Shown here: in pieces, positions 24,087 to 34,036 of the stretch | Numbering within the stretch: position 1 is the first letter of the stretch | How the letters are laid out: every line of letters starts with the position of its first letter | NCBI RefSeq assembly: GCF_000264945.2 | Contig: NZ_CP013070.1 | Coordinates: 3,162,001-3,226,000, forward strand | Length of the DNA stretch: 64,000 bases | DNA from: Sphingobium indicum B90A | Lineage (GTDB): Bacteria; Pseudomonadota; Alphaproteobacteria; Sphingomonadales; Sphingomonadaceae | Direction of reading: 5' to 3' | Made by a program: the position numbers and the translations under genes | The notes under the pieces: generated by a model | The model's input: the letters and a program-made list of their open reading frames with translations, nothing else | What the model was told of the DNA's origin: nothing | The model's database searches: none

Positions 24087-27000
24087 ATGCCGATGCGAGG
24101 TGAAGGGCGGCGCGGAGCAATTGCGCAATCGGTATCGAAGGTAGGACGACTGGCGAGCGACAGCATCGCGGCGCTGGTCGTGGGCGGATTGATGGTGCTG
24201 CCCGACAGTGCCGAAGCGCAACCGGCGCTGCGCTTCTGGGATGGCGGCGATCCGGCCGAGCGCGAGAATGGCGTCATCGACGGCGGTTCGGGCGTCTGGA
24301 GCGCCACCGACCCGAACTGGACCGACAGCAGCGGCACGGTGAATGGTCCGATGCGGCCCGTGCCCGCCTTCACCGTTTTTCAGGGCCAGGCGGGCACGAT
24401 AACGATCGACGACGGGAGCGGCATGCCGGCGGTCACCGGCATGCATTTTCTGACGGACGGCTATCGCCTCGTCGGCGGGCAACTGAAACTCGATGGCGGC
24501 GCCTATAGCTCGATCCGTTCGACGGCAGGGGCGACCACGCGGATCGACGCCGAACTGACCGGCAACGGCGGCGTGTTCTTCAATGATTTCGGCACGGTCA
24601 TCCTGACCGGCGCGAACAGCTATCAGGGCAATACCCGCGTCGATGGCGGCACGATGATCGGCAACACGGATTCGATCCGCGGCAATCTGGAAAATGGCGG
24701 CACCGTCATTTTTGATCAGAATAAGGACGGAATCTTTGCCGGGGGCGTCAGCGGCCTGTTCAGCTTCTGGGGCTTCATGATCAAACGGGGGGAGGGCGCG
24801 CTTACCCTTGGCGGCAGCAACAATCTGGACTGGCGGGTGGAGGAAGGCGCGCTTGTGGCCCGCGCGGCCGGCTTTGGCGGCAATGTCGAGATAGGCGCGG
24901 CGGGACGGCTGACCTTCGACGCGGGCGAGGGGACGGGAACGGAAACCATCTATCCCTACGCTCTTTCGGGCAATGGCCGTTTCGACGTCAAGGGAACCAA
25001 CATGCTCGTCCTGACCGGCCAGTCCACATTCTCCGGGCGAACCGAGGTTGCCGACAGCGCGCTGCGGGTCGATGGCGCACTGGGCGGCACGCTCCATGTC
25101 GGCGCGAACGGCATGTTGAGCGGCGACGGGCAGGTCGGCGCCGTGGAGATCGCCACGGGCGGGCGCCTGACAGGCAGGGCCGGTGCGACGCTTCATATGG
25201 GAAGTCTTGCACTTGGCGCCGGTTCGATCACAGAGGCCAGTTTCGGAACGACGCAAGATCCGGCGCTGTTCGATGTGGCGGGCGATCTGACGCTGGACGG
25301 CACGCTGCATGTCGCCAACGGCGCGCCGCTGGGTGAAGGGCTTTATCGGCTCATCAGCTATGGCGGCCAGCTCACCGACAGGGGGCTGGAGATCGGTGCC
25401 CTGCCGCCCGGTCAAGCCGCCGACAGCCTTTCGATCCAGACCGCAACCGTGGGGCAGGTTAATCTTCTTTCCGGTACGGCGGCGCACCCCTTGCAATTCT
25501 GGGACGGCGGCGACCCGACCCGCTATGGCAATGGCCGGGTGGACGGCGGCCCCGGCGTCTGGCGCAACGGCACGCTCAGTTGGACCAGGCAGGACGGGAC
25601 GGTAAACGAGGCCGGAAAGGCCAATGGCTTTGCGATCTTCACCGGCAATAGCGGACAGGTGCTGATCGATAATAGCGCCGGGGCGGTAAAAACCGGCGGA
25701 TTGCAATTCGCGACCGGCGGCTATGTCCTGTCGGGAGGCACGCTGACACTGGCGGGAGGGGATCGCACGGTCATCCGCGTCGGCGCGGGCAGCGTCTGGG
25801 ATTCCAGCCTGACCGCCGAAATCGCCGCGCCCCTGTCGGGAGCCACAACCCTAGTCAAGCGCGATGCGGGCACGCTCATCCTGTCCGGCGCCAACAGCTA
25901 TGCGGGCGATACCGAGGTCGAGGCGGGCACGCTGGTCGGCAACGCCCGCGCGCTTCGCGGCAATGTCCGCAATGCGGCGACGCTGGTGTTCGACCAGCGG
26001 GAGAATGGCAGTTTCTCCGGCTCGATCCGGGCGCTCGACGGGAATGCCGGGACGATGGTGAAAAGGGGCAGCGGCGTGCTGACGCTCACCGGCCCCAGCA
26101 CGCTCGACTGGCGATTGGAAGAGGGGCGGCTGGCGACCGCCGCGAGCCGCTTTACCGGCAATGCCGACCTGCGGCCGGGCACGGAACTCCAGTTCGCGGA
26201 GACCATCAGCAGCCGCTATTCCGGCCGGATCGGCGGCAGCGGGCGGTTCATCAAGGCGGGCGGCGGCGCGTTGACCCTCGATGGCGATTCTTCCGGCTTC
26301 ACCGGCGGCACCCAGCTTCAGTCCGGACGGCTGATCGTCGACGGAAAGCTGGGCGGCCAGATCGCCGTGGAGGCGAACGCGCTGCTGGCCGGCCGCGGGA
26401 CATTGGGGTCCGTCCGGGTCGCTCCGGGCGGCAGGATCGCGCCCGGTCCAGGGATCGCAAAGCTTCACGTAGAGGGAGATCTGACCTTCGCGCCGGGAAG
26501 CCGCTATGAGGTGGAGGTCGATCCGTTCGGCACGTCGGCGGATGCGATCATCGTGACCGGCGTGGCGACGCTCGGCGGCACAGTCGCCCATATCGGCGCC
26601 AACGGCAATTACCGGCCCAGTTCCACCTATGTCATCCTGCTCGCAGAAGGCGGCGTGGAGGGCCGGTTCGACGCGGTCACGTCCACCTATGCCTTCCTGA
26701 CGCCTACGCTGCGCTATGGCCATGACAGCGTGAGGCTGAGGCTGGATCGCAATGATGTCCGGTTCAGCGATGTCGCCGCATCCTCCAACCAGCAGGCGAC
26801 CGGCGCGGCGCTGGAGAGGATGGCGGCGGGCAGCAAGGTGCAGGACGCCGTGTTGATGAGCGACGCCGAAATGGCGCGCAAGGCCTTCGATCAACTGTCC
26901 GGTGAATTTCATGCCTCGCTGCGTGCCGCGTTGATCCAGAACAGCAGCCTGTCGCGCGATGCGGCGCTGGACCGATTGCGTGGGACCATTCCGGACCGTC

Positions 27001-27815
27001 CGGGGCTGACCTATTGGGGACAGGCGCTCGACGCCTGGAGCCATTGGCGCAGCGACGGCAATGCCGCGCGGTTCGACCAAAGTTCGTCGGGCGGGCTGAT
27101 GGGCATCGAGGCTCAGGCACCCGACGGCAGCTTTCGCCTTGGCATGGTCGGCGGGCACAACCGCGATCGGATGAGGGGACAGGGGCAGGCGGATGTGGAT
27201 AGCTACCACGCCGGACTTTACGGCGGCGGGACGTTGGGTCGGGTGGCGTTGCGCGGCGGCTTGGCCTTTGCCTGGCAGGATGTCGCGGTCCAGCGATCCG
27301 TGCGTTTTTCCGGCTTTGCAGATGGCGTCGCCACGCAATATCGCGCAACGACGGCGCAGATGTTCGGGGAGACCGCCTATCGCATCGAGACGGCGGCGGG
27401 ATCGATCGAACCCTTCGCCAGCATCGCGCATGTGCGGCTGGATGTCGGTCGCGGGCAGGAAAGCGGCGCGGCGGCGGCGCTGCAACTGGAGGCGGATTCC
27501 CTGCGCACCAGCTACGCGACCGCAGGCACGCGCGGCGACCTCGATCTGGCTGTGGAAAGCGCTCGGCTCGCGGTGCGCGCGTCGGCGGGCTGGCAGCATG
27601 TTTTCGGAGATCAACTGCCGGTGGTTCAGGCTGGCCTTGACGGCCAGCGTTTCGCGGTCAGCGGCCTGCCGATCGCACGCGACAGTCTGATCAGCGAATT
27701 GCGACTGCATGGCGCGATACGCGATCGGTTGCAGATCGATCTGGGGTATCGGGGCGCGATTGCGCGTAGCGGGCAAAATCATCAGCTTCAGGCAGGCCTG
27801 AACTGGCAATTTTGA
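24087..27815 (+). CDS. Autotransporter with duplicated passenger
   Basis: 1242 residues. The signal region (ALVVGGLMVLPDSAEAQ) is followed by a beta-helical passenger and, from about residue 980 on, an autotransporter beta-barrel (GLTYWGQALDAWSHWRSDGN onward) ending in LNWQF. The passenger contains two copies of one module: FWDGGDP near residues 50 and 469, and passenger-repeat motifs LTGANSYQGNTRVDGGTMIG and LSGANSYAGDTEVEAGTLVG about 426 residues apart. The ATG has AAGGGG close upstream. The role is probably adhesion or surface structure; no protease motif was seen. Confidence 0.88.
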   Translation: MPMRGEGRRGAIAQSVSKVGRLASDSIAALVVGGLMVLPDSAEAQPALRFWDGGDPAERENGVIDGGSGVWSATDPNWTDSSGTVNGPMRPVPAFTVFQGQAGTITIDDGSGMPAVTGMHFLTDGYRLVGGQLKLDGGAYSSIRSTAGATTRIDAELTGNGGVFFNDFGTVILTGANSYQGNTRVDGGTMIGNTDSIRGNLENGGTVIFDQNKDGIFAGGVSGLFSFWGFMIKRGEGALTLGGSNNLDWRVEEGALVARAAGFGGNVEIGAAGRLTFDAGEGTGTETIYPYALSGNGRFDVKGTNMLVLTGQSTFSGRTEVADSALRVDGALGGTLHVGANGMLSGDGQVGAVEIATGGRLTGRAGATLHMGSLALGAGSITEASFGTTQDPALFDVAGDLTLDGTLHVANGAPLGEGLYRLISYGGQLTDRGLEIGALPPGQAADSLSIQTATVGQVNLLSGTAAHPLQFWDGGDPTRYGNGRVDGGPGVWRNGTLSWTRQDGTVNEAGKANGFAIFTGNSGQVLIDNSAGAVKTGGLQFATGGYVLSGGTLTLAGGDRTVIRVGAGSVWDSSLTAEIAAPLSGATTLVKRDAGTLILSGANSYAGDTEVEAGTLVGNARALRGNVRNAATLVFDQRENGSFSGSIRALDGNAGTMVKRGSGVLTLTGPSTLDWRLEEGRLATAASRFTGNADLRPGTELQFAETISSRYSGRIGGSGRFIKAGGGALTLDGDSSGFTGGTQLQSGRLIVDGKLGGQIAVEANALLAGRGTLGSVRVAPGGRIAPGPGIAKLHVEGDLTFAPGSRYEVEVDPFGTSADAIIVTGVATLGGTVAHIGANGNYRPSSTYVILLAEGGVEGRFDAVTSTYAFLTPTLRYGHDSVRLRLDRNDVRFSDVAASSNQQATGAALERMAAGSKVQDAVLMSDAEMARKAFDQLSGEFHASLRAALIQNSSLSRDAALDRLRGTIPDRPGLTYWGQALDAWSHWRSDGNAARFDQSSSGGLMGIEAQAPDGSFRLGMVGGHNRDRMRGQGQADVDSYHAGLYGGGTLGRVALRGGLAFAWQDVAVQRSVRFSGFADGVATQYRATTAQMFGETAYRIETAAGSIEPFASIAHVRLDVGRGQESGAAAALQLEADSLRTSYATAGTRGDLDLAVESARLAVRASAGWQHVFGDQLPVVQAGLDGQRFAVSGLPIARDSLISELRLHGAIRDRLQIDLGYRGAIARSGQNHQLQAGLNWQF

Positions 27816-27929
27816 TCTTGCAGAAGAATAGAAGGCGGATTTTACGGGTTTTGCTGGGGGAGAACCCATCGTACCCGGTCCACGGCTCGCGCAATTCAAC
27901 TTTTGGCGGCCGAAATCAGGCAAGGGTTT

Positions 27930-28517
27930 TCACCGCCTGAGCAGGAACACCGCATGTTCCGCGAACAGATTGGCGTTCGCATGGGTGGTTTCGCGGTCGC
28001 CCTTCAGGAACCATTGGCCGTCTATGGTCCAGCCGCGATCCTTCACCAGGGCGCGGAAATCGTCCACCGTGACATGGTGGATGTTGAGCGTGTCATACCA
28101 AGTGTCGGGCAACAGCCGCGTCACCGGCATCCGCCCGCCCCAGAACAGCGACAGCCGCCCCCGCCAATGGGCGAAATTGGGGAAGGAGACGAAGGCCTGC
28201 CTGCCGATGCGCAGCAGTTCCTCCACCACGCGGTCCGGGCGGCGGGTGGTCTGGAGCGTCTGGCTCAATATCGCATAATCGAAACTGGCCTCTGGATAGG
28301 TGGCAAGGTCGGTGTCGGCGTCCCCCTGCACCACGGAAAGGCCCCGGCCCACGGCGGCGGCGACATTGCGCGGGTCGATCTCCAACCCCCTGGCGTCGAC
28401 CTGCTTCGCATCCCGCAGCGCCGCCATCAGCGCGCCGTCGCCGCAGCCAACGTCCAGAACCCTCGCCCCCGGCGTGACGGTCCGGGCGATCAGGGCAAGG
28501 TCCGGGCGCAGGGTCAT
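27930..28517 (-). CDS. metW: MetW, methionine biosynthesis methyltransferase-fold protein
   Basis: 195 residues. A class I SAM-methyltransferase fold with [12 protein letters not shown], then [20 protein letters not shown] and [17 protein letters not shown], all diagnostic of MetW. MetW acts with MetX in acylation of homoserine in many proteobacteria. The ATG at 28517 overlaps the metX stop by 4 bp (ATGA) and starts the conserved sequence. Confidence 0.94.
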   Translation of the reverse strand: MTLRPDLALIARTVTPGARVLDVGCGDGALMAALRDAKQVDARGLEIDPRNVAAAVGRGLSVVQGDADTDLATYPEASFDYAILSQTLQTTRRPDRVVEELLRIGRQAFVSFPNFAHWRGRLSLFWGGRMPVTRLLPDTWYDTLNIHHVTVDDFRALVKDRGWTIDGQWFLKGDRETTHANANLFAEHAVFLLRR

Positions 28518-29665
28518 GCGCGCCCGCCCGTCAGGAAGCCGTCGACCACGCGGTTCAGTTCCGGGCATTCCAGCAGGAAGGCGTCATGGCCGAACGGGCT
28601 GGACAGTTCGACGAAGCTCGCCTGCGCGCCGCCGGCGTTGAGGGCATGGACGATCAGGCGGGACTCCGCCGTGGGATAGAGCCAGTCCGTGTCGAAGCTG
28701 ATGAGGCAGAAGCGCGCCTTCGACGCCGCGAAGGCCCTGGCCAGGCTGCCGCCATGATCCTCCGCTATGTCATAATAGTCCATGGCGCGGGTGATGTAGA
28801 GATAGGAATTGGCGTCGAACCGCTCGACGAAGCTCAGCCCCTGGTGGCGAAGATAGGATTCCACCTGGAAATCGGCGTCGAAGCCGAAGGTCTTTGACCC
28901 GTTGGGGTTTTCCGGGCGCCCCTGCAACCGCCGCCCGAATTTCTCGGTCAGCCCCGCTTCGGACAGATAGGTGATGTGCGCCGCCATGCGCGCCACCGCC
29001 AGCCCCGCGCTGGGGATCGCGCCGTCGGCATAATAATCGCCGCCGCGCCAGTTGGGATCGGCCATGATCGCCTGCCGCCCGACTTCGTGGAAGGCGATGT
29101 TCTGGGCGCTGTGGCGGGCGGTCGACGCGATGACGATGCAGCTTTCCACGCGTTCGGGATAGAGGGTGGGCCAGCTCAGCGCCTGCATCCCGCCCATGGA
29201 GCCGCCGATGACGGCGCGCAGCCGGTCGACGCCCAGATGATCGAGCAGCATGGCCTGGGCGCGCACCATGTCGGCGATGGTGATCACCGGGAAGCGCATT
29301 GCATGCGGCTCGCCGGTCGCGGGATCGATGCTGGCGGGCCCGCTGGAGCCCATGCAACTGCCGATCACGTTCGCGCAGACGATGAAATGACGGGCGGGAT
29401 CGACCGGCTTCCCCTCCCCCACCAGGCGCCACCACCAGCCGGGCTTGCCGGTGACGGGATGCGCCGACGCGACATATTGATCGCCCGTCAACGCATGGCA
29501 GATCAGGATGACGTTGGACCTGTCCGCATCCATCCGCCCATAGGTTTCATAGGCGATGTCGACCGGCCCCAGCGCGGCTCCGCTGTCCAGCCGCAGCGGG
29601 CCGGGCAGGCGCGCCTGGCGGCGCAGGCCGAAACGGTTGTCATCGGGAAAGGACGCGCTGGCCAT
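28514..29665 (-). CDS. metX: Homoserine O-acyltransferase
   Basis: 383 residues, alpha/beta-hydrolase fold. It transfers an acyl group (acetyl, or succinyl in some MetX proteins) to homoserine at the start of methionine synthesis. The nucleophile elbow GGSMGGMQ has Ser156, and later FDTDWLYP (Asp) and FGHDAFLLE (His) supply the rest of the triad. [10 protein letters not shown] near residue 57 is typical. It is first in metX-metW, diverging from the dehydrogenase at 29723. Acetyl versus succinyl specificity cannot be settled here. Confidence 0.94.
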   Translation of the reverse strand: MASASFPDDNRFGLRRQARLPGPLRLDSGAALGPVDIAYETYGRMDADRSNVILICHALTGDQYVASAHPVTGKPGWWWRLVGEGKPVDPARHFIVCANVIGSCMGSSGPASIDPATGEPHAMRFPVITIADMVRAQAMLLDHLGVDRLRAVIGGSMGGMQALSWPTLYPERVESCIVIASTARHSAQNIAFHEVGRQAIMADPNWRGGDYYADGAIPSAGLAVARMAAHITYLSEAGLTEKFGRRLQGRPENPNGSKTFGFDADFQVESYLRHQGLSFVERFDANSYLYITRAMDYYDIAEDHGGSLARAFAASKARFCLISFDTDWLYPTAESRLIVHALNAGGAQASFVELSSPFGHDAFLLECPELNRVVDGFLTGGRA

Positions 29666-29722
29666 ATCGCTTCGGGCTAGGACCGGGGCCGGGCTCTGTC
29701 AATCGGCCGTCCCTTGGCCTAG

Positions 29723-30682
29723 ATGGCGGGCATGACTGGCCATCCTTCCATACCCATCGTCGCCTATGGCGCGCTCTATCCCTATCTGGACGAGGCGCTG
29801 GCGCGGCGCTTTGTCGTTCATGCCGTCGCGGCGGACGCCGATCCCGACGCGCTTCCGCCGGAAGCGCGGGAGGCGCGGGCGCTGGTGTCCTTCGGTTCGG
29901 TCGGGGCCTCCGCCGCGATCATGGACGCCCTGCCGAAGCTGGAGATGATCGGGCTGTTTTCGGTCGGCTATGACAAGGTCGATGTCGATCATGCGCGGGC
30001 GAAGGGCATCCGCGTCACCAACACGCCGGACGTGCTGACCGATGACGTCGCCGACCTGGCGGTGGGACTGCTATACGCGACGGTGCGCAATATAGCGGCC
30101 AATGACCGGATGGTGCGGGCCGGGGACTGGGCGCGGGGCGTGAAGCCGGCGCTTTCGGGGCGGGTGACAGGACGAAGGATCGGGATATTGGGGCTGGGCC
30201 GGATCGGGCGCGCCATAGCCCGGCGGCTGGAGCCGGTGGCGGGCGAGATTTTCTATCACAACCGGCGGCCCGCGGCGGACGCGGCCTATCGCCATGTGGC
30301 CGATCCGCTGGATTTCGCGCGGGAGAGCGACGTGATCATTGTCGCCACTTCCGGCGGGCCGGAGGCGCGGGGGCTGGTCGATGCGGCGATGCTGGACGCG
30401 CTGGGTCCGGAAGGGGTGATCGTCAACATCAGCCGGGGCAGCGTGATCGATGAGGATGCGCTGGTGGCGGCACTGGCGGAAAAGCGGATCGCGGGCGCGG
30501 GGCTGGACGTCTTCGCGAACGAACCGCATGTGCCCCAAGCCTTGCTCGGCATGGACCATGTGGTGCTGCAACCGCATCAGGGCAGCGCGACCGTCGAGAC
30601 GCGCAGGGCCATGGCCGACCTGGTGCTGGCCAATCTGGATGCCTGGGCGGCGGGGGAGCCGCTGCTGACGCCGGTGGTGTAA
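29723..30682 (+). CDS. D-isomer 2-hydroxyacid dehydrogenase
   Basis: 319 residues. The NAD(P)-binding [26 protein letters not shown] (catalytic Arg region), [11 protein letters not shown] (Glu), and a His in LQPHQGSAT are in the right order. It reduces 2-oxo acids such as glyoxylate or hydroxypyruvate to the hydroxy acid. The His motif is PHQGSAT instead of the common PHVASAT. A second in-frame ATG at 29732 could be the start. It diverges from metX and ends just before a palindromic repeat. Confidence 0.9.
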   Translation: MAGMTGHPSIPIVAYGALYPYLDEALARRFVVHAVAADADPDALPPEAREARALVSFGSVGASAAIMDALPKLEMIGLFSVGYDKVDVDHARAKGIRVTNTPDVLTDDVADLAVGLLYATVRNIAANDRMVRAGDWARGVKPALSGRVTGRRIGILGLGRIGRAIARRLEPVAGEIFYHNRRPAADAAYRHVADPLDFARESDVIIVATSGGPEARGLVDAAMLDALGPEGVIVNISRGSVIDEDALVAALAEKRIAGAGLDVFANEPHVPQALLGMDHVVLQPHQGSATVETRRAMADLVLANLDAWAAGEPLLTPVV

Positions 30683-30687
30683 TATTT

Positions 30688-30713
30688 CCTGTTCCTGCGA
30701 AGGCAGGAACAGG
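30688..30713. repeat. REP-like palindrome (GCGAAGGC family)
   Basis: CCTGTTCCTGC and GCAGGAACAGG form an 11-bp stem around a GAAG loop, just after the dehydrogenase stop. Same family as the paired copies at 36697-36762 and 44384-44450 and single copies near 53150 and 61486. It may end transcription of the preceding gene. Confidence 0.6.
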
Positions 30714-30785
30714 GCGACATCATTCGGCGCCTTGTCGCCCTCCAAGCGCTTTGCGTTTGGCTTCGATGGCGCTAAAGCGCGGCGC

Positions 30786-31883
30786 ATGACAAAACCTGCT
30801 CCCAAAGACTGGATTCTCGGCATTTCGCCCTATGTGCCCGGCAAGTCGGCCGCCGATGACGGGCGGCCGCTGGTGAAGCTGTCCGCCAATGAAAATCCGC
30901 TGGGCACCGGAGACGCGGCGCGGGCCGCGCTGGCGGCGGCGACGGCGGACCTCGCCACCTATCCCGATCCGGGCGCGGCCAGGCTGCGCGAGGCGATTGC
31001 GGCGGCGCATGGGCTGGACCCGGCGCGGGTGATCTACGGCACCGGATCGGACGAGCTGCTGCATATCGCCGCCAGCGCCTATGCCGGGCCGGGGGACGAG
31101 ATTCTCTACGTTCGTTACGGCTTTTCGGTGTACGACATCGCGGCGCGGCGCGTGGGGGCGACGCCGGTGGTCGCGCCGGACGCCGACTATGCGACCGATG
31201 TGGATGCGCTGCTCGCGGCGGTCACGGAAAAGACCAAGGTCGTCTTCCTCGCCAATCCCAACAACCCGACCGGCACCATGACGTCGCGTGAAGAAATTGC
31301 GCGGCTGCACGCGGGGCTGCGGCCCGACATATTGTTCGTGCTGGATCAGGCCTATGCCGAATATCTGGACGGGCAAGAGGATGATGGCGGGCTGGAACTG
31401 GCGAAGAATGCCTCCAACGTCTTCGTGACCCGGACCTTCTCCAAGATTTACGGGCTGGCGGCGGAGCGGATCGGCTGGGGCTATGCCAGCGTCGACGTGA
31501 TCGACGTGCTGCATCGCATCCGCGCGCCGTTCAACGTGACGACGGCGGGCCAGGCGGCGGCGGTCGCTGCGGTCCAGGACACCGCCTGGGTCGAGGCGAG
31601 CCGGGCGCATAACCGGCAATGGCGCGAATGGCTGGCGGGCGAAGTGGCTTCGCTGTCCAACCATGGGCTGCGCGCCGTGCCGAGCAAGGCGAATTTCCTG
31701 CTGATCCTGTTCGACGGCAAGCTGACCGCGGAGGCCGCGATGAAGGGCCTGTGGGACGAAGGCTTCGCCACCCGCTGGCTGCCGGGGCAGGGGCTGCCCA
31801 ATGGCCTGCGCATCACCATCGGCACGGAGGATCAGGTGCGCAAGGTCGCGGCCAAGCTGCGCGCCATGGCGGAAGCGGCCTGA
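30786..31883 (+). CDS. hisC: Histidinol-phosphate aminotransferase
   Basis: 365 residues, PLP-dependent fold type I. It transaminates imidazole acetol phosphate in histidine synthesis and often also aromatic oxo acids. Seen are [27 protein letters not shown], and the PLP lysine in [14 protein letters not shown] (Lys220). The start at 30786 (MTKPAPKDW) begins the conserved sequence. Its stop overlaps the tyrA start by one base (TGATG), so an aromatic amino acid role is likely. Confidence 0.93.
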   Translation: MTKPAPKDWILGISPYVPGKSAADDGRPLVKLSANENPLGTGDAARAALAAATADLATYPDPGAARLREAIAAAHGLDPARVIYGTGSDELLHIAASAYAGPGDEILYVRYGFSVYDIAARRVGATPVVAPDADYATDVDALLAAVTEKTKVVFLANPNNPTGTMTSREEIARLHAGLRPDILFVLDQAYAEYLDGQEDDGGLELAKNASNVFVTRTFSKIYGLAAERIGWGYASVDVIDVLHRIRAPFNVTTAGQAAAVAAVQDTAWVEASRAHNRQWREWLAGEVASLSNHGLRAVPSKANFLLILFDGKLTAEAAMKGLWDEGFATRWLPGQGLPNGLRITIGTEDQVRKVAAKLRAMAEAA

Positions 31884-32788
31884 TGCTGCCATTTACGCGG
31901 ATCACGATCATCGGGCTGGGGCTGATCGGTTCCTCGCTGGCGCGGGCGATCCGCGAATATATGCCGACGGTGCGGGTGACGGGCTATGACGCCGACGCGG
32001 GCGTGCGGGAAGTGGCGCGGGCCATCGACCTGACCGACGACGTGACCGATACGGCGGGCGCTTCGGTGATGGACGCCGATCTGGTCGTGCTGTGCGTGCC
32101 GGTGCGGGCCATGGGCGCGGCGGCGGCGGAGATTGCCGACGACCTGCCGGCCGAGGCGATCGTCAGCGACGTGGGTTCCTGCAAGGCCGACGTGCTGGCG
32201 CAGTTGAGCGCGGCGCTGCCGGGGCGCAAGGTCATTCCCGCGCATCCCGTCGCGGGGACCGAGAATAGCGGGCCGGAGGCGGGCTTCGCCTCCCTGTTCC
32301 AGGGCCGCTGGTGCATCGTCACGCCGCCCGCCGACGCCGATCCGGCGGCGGTGGAGCGCGTCGCCGAACTGTGGCGGCGCGTGGGCGCCGATGTCGAGAC
32401 GATGGACCCGGCGCATCACGACCTGGTGCTGGCGGTGACGAGCCATTTGCCGCACCTGATCGCCTATACCATCGTCGGCACGGCCAGCGACCTGGAGGAT
32501 GTGACCCAGTCGGAGGTCATCAAATATTCCGCCGGCGGCTTCCGCGACTTCACCCGCATCGCCGCGTCCGACCCGACCATGTGGCGCGACGTGTTCCTGG
32601 CGAACAAGGATGCGGTGTTGGAGATGCTCCAGCGCTTTTCGGAGGATCTGTCGGCCTTGCAGCGGGCGATCCGCTGGAATGACGGGGACGCGCTGTTCAA
32701 CCTGTTCACCCGCACGCGGGCGATCCGGCGCTCGATCATCGAACAGGGACAGGATGATCCCAAGCCCGACTTCGGGCGTTCGCATTAA
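31883..32788 (+). CDS. tyrA: Prephenate/arogenate dehydrogenase
   Basis: 301 residues. Oxidative decarboxylation of prephenate or arogenate in tyrosine synthesis. The Rossmann motif GLGLIGSS is at residues 11-18, then VSDVGSCKADV, HPVAGTENSGPEAG (substrate His) and SHLPHLIAY. The start overlaps the hisC stop by one base. Pairing of hisC with tyrA suggests the aminotransferase feeds this step. The exact substrate was not determined. Confidence 0.93.
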   Translation: MLPFTRITIIGLGLIGSSLARAIREYMPTVRVTGYDADAGVREVARAIDLTDDVTDTAGASVMDADLVVLCVPVRAMGAAAAEIADDLPAEAIVSDVGSCKADVLAQLSAALPGRKVIPAHPVAGTENSGPEAGFASLFQGRWCIVTPPADADPAAVERVAELWRRVGADVETMDPAHHDLVLAVTSHLPHLIAYTIVGTASDLEDVTQSEVIKYSAGGFRDFTRIAASDPTMWRDVFLANKDAVLEMLQRFSEDLSALQRAIRWNDGDALFNLFTRTRAIRRSIIEQGQDDPKPDFGRSH

Positions 32789-32795
32789 ATAGAGC

Positions 32796-33491
32796 CTATA
32801 AAGGCTCGTTCAGCGCATTGATCGCTGCATGGACGCGGACCTCGGCCTCGTTCCGATCCAGGCCGGGCGGAACGATCTTGCCCACCTTGTACGTGATCGT
32901 GCCGCTGCGCTTCATGAACTTGCCCCGCGGCGAGACCCGGCCGCTGTCGACCGCGATGGGCACCACCGGCAGGCCCAGCAGCACATAAAGCCCCGCGAAG
33001 CCGGCGCGTAACGGCGGGCTTTCGCCATGGGGGACGCGGGTGCCTTCGGGGAAGAGGCAGATGGCGCGGCCCTGCGCCGTCGTCGCCCTGGCGGCGGCGC
33101 GCAGGGCGCGCAGCGCGCTCGCCCCCGCGCTGCGTTCGATGGGGATCAGGCCATAGCGGCGGGCGATGCCGCCCCAGAGCGGAATGTCGAACAGCTCGCG
33201 CTTGGCGGCGATGGCCGGACGGTCCAGCAGGCAGAGCAGGTCGATCGTCTCGAACATCGATTCATGCTTGAGGATGTAGAGATAGGGCCCGTCCTCCAAC
33301 CTTCCCTCGACCCGCACCTTCTGCCCCAGAAGCCAGCGCGCGCAGCCGCGATGAAAGCGGCTCCAGGCGGTGGCGACGCGGGGAATGGAGCGGGGCGCGA
33401 CCAGATCCACCGCCATGGCCGCAAGGACGAACAGCAGCGACCCCGGATAGAAGATCGACATGAAGGCGAGGGATCGCAGCGCGGTCAGCAT
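32796..33491 (-). CDS. plsC: 1-acyl-sn-glycerol-3-phosphate acyltransferase
   Basis: 231 residues. Acylates lysophosphatidic acid at the inner membrane. An N-terminal membrane segment (IFYPGSLLFVLAAMAVDL) is followed by the catalytic block KHESMFETI, where His76 is followed by Glu at the position of the usual Asp (HX4E rather than HX4D), a variant I associate with alphaproteobacteria. LFPEGTR is the glycerol-phosphate site. It converges with tyrA. Confidence 0.88.
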   Translation of the reverse strand: MLTALRSLAFMSIFYPGSLLFVLAAMAVDLVAPRSIPRVATAWSRFHRGCARWLLGQKVRVEGRLEDGPYLYILKHESMFETIDLLCLLDRPAIAAKRELFDIPLWGGIARRYGLIPIERSAGASALRALRAAARATTAQGRAICLFPEGTRVPHGESPPLRAGFAGLYVLLGLPVVPIAVDSGRVSPRGKFMKRSGTITYKVGKIVPPGLDRNEAEVRVHAAINALNEPL

Positions 33492-33505
33492 TCCGGGTGA
33501 ACCGT

Positions 33506-34036
33506 TCAGATACCAATAAGCGCCGCCGCCCGGCGCAGCAGATATTTATTATATTCCCGCGCCAGCATGGTGAGGCTGGGGCGGCTGGGCACGGCGTCGT
33601 AGACCAGCGTGACCCGTTCCGGCAAGGCCTGCCGCAGTTCGAGCGCGGACCGGCGCATGTGCCAGTCGGTGGTGATGAGGCGCACCGTCTTGAAGTCGCG
33701 GCGTTCCAGCCAGTGCGCGGTCTCTATGGCGTTGGACCGGGTGTCGATGGCCTCGCGGCCAAGCGTGATGCAGCAGGAGAAGAGGCGTTCAGGCACCTTA
33801 TATTGCGCGGCCAGTTCCACCGGGCGGACCGAGCGGTCCACGCCGGAGATCAGCATCCGCTTGGCCGCGCCGTCCTGAAGCAGGGCAAGGCCGCGATCGA
33901 TGCGCCCCGCCCCGCCGGTCAGCACGACGATGGCGTCGGTCTGGCGGCCGTCCAGCGGCTGCGGCAGGAAAATCGCGAACCAGGCGAAGCCCAGCATCCA
34001 TCCCAGCAGCGTGACGGCGATGAAGCGGACGATCAC
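33506..34036 (-). CDS. YdcF/DUF218 family membrane-anchored protein
   Basis: 176 residues. One N-terminal membrane segment (FIAVTLLGWMLGFAWFAIFL), then a DUF218 domain: DAIVVLTGGAGRIDRGLALL, MLISGVD, and TDWHMRRSALELR near the end. Such proteins are linked to envelope or peptidoglycan processes but have no firm activity. The start is GTG at 34036, overlapping the ftsX stop as GTGA. An ATG further upstream would lie deep inside ftsX. Last gene of ftsE-ftsX-ydcF. Confidence 0.85.
   Translation of the reverse strand: MIVRFIAVTLLGWMLGFAWFAIFLPQPLDGRQTDAIVVLTGGAGRIDRGLALLQDGAAKRMLISGVDRSVRPVELAAQYKVPERLFSCCITLGREAIDTRSNAIETAHWLERRDFKTVRLITTDWHMRRSALELRQALPERVTLVYDAVPSRPSLTMLAREYNKYLLRRAAALIGI

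Noticed and set aside
24057..27923. Long minus-strand frames (549 and 690 codons) over the autotransporter
   Set aside because: They mirror the repetitive Gly/Ala/Thr-rich passenger. The + strand frame has the signal, passenger repeats and barrel.
27816..27929. Terminator after the autotransporter
   Set aside because: The sequence has T-rich stretches but I could not find a stable GC stem next to them.
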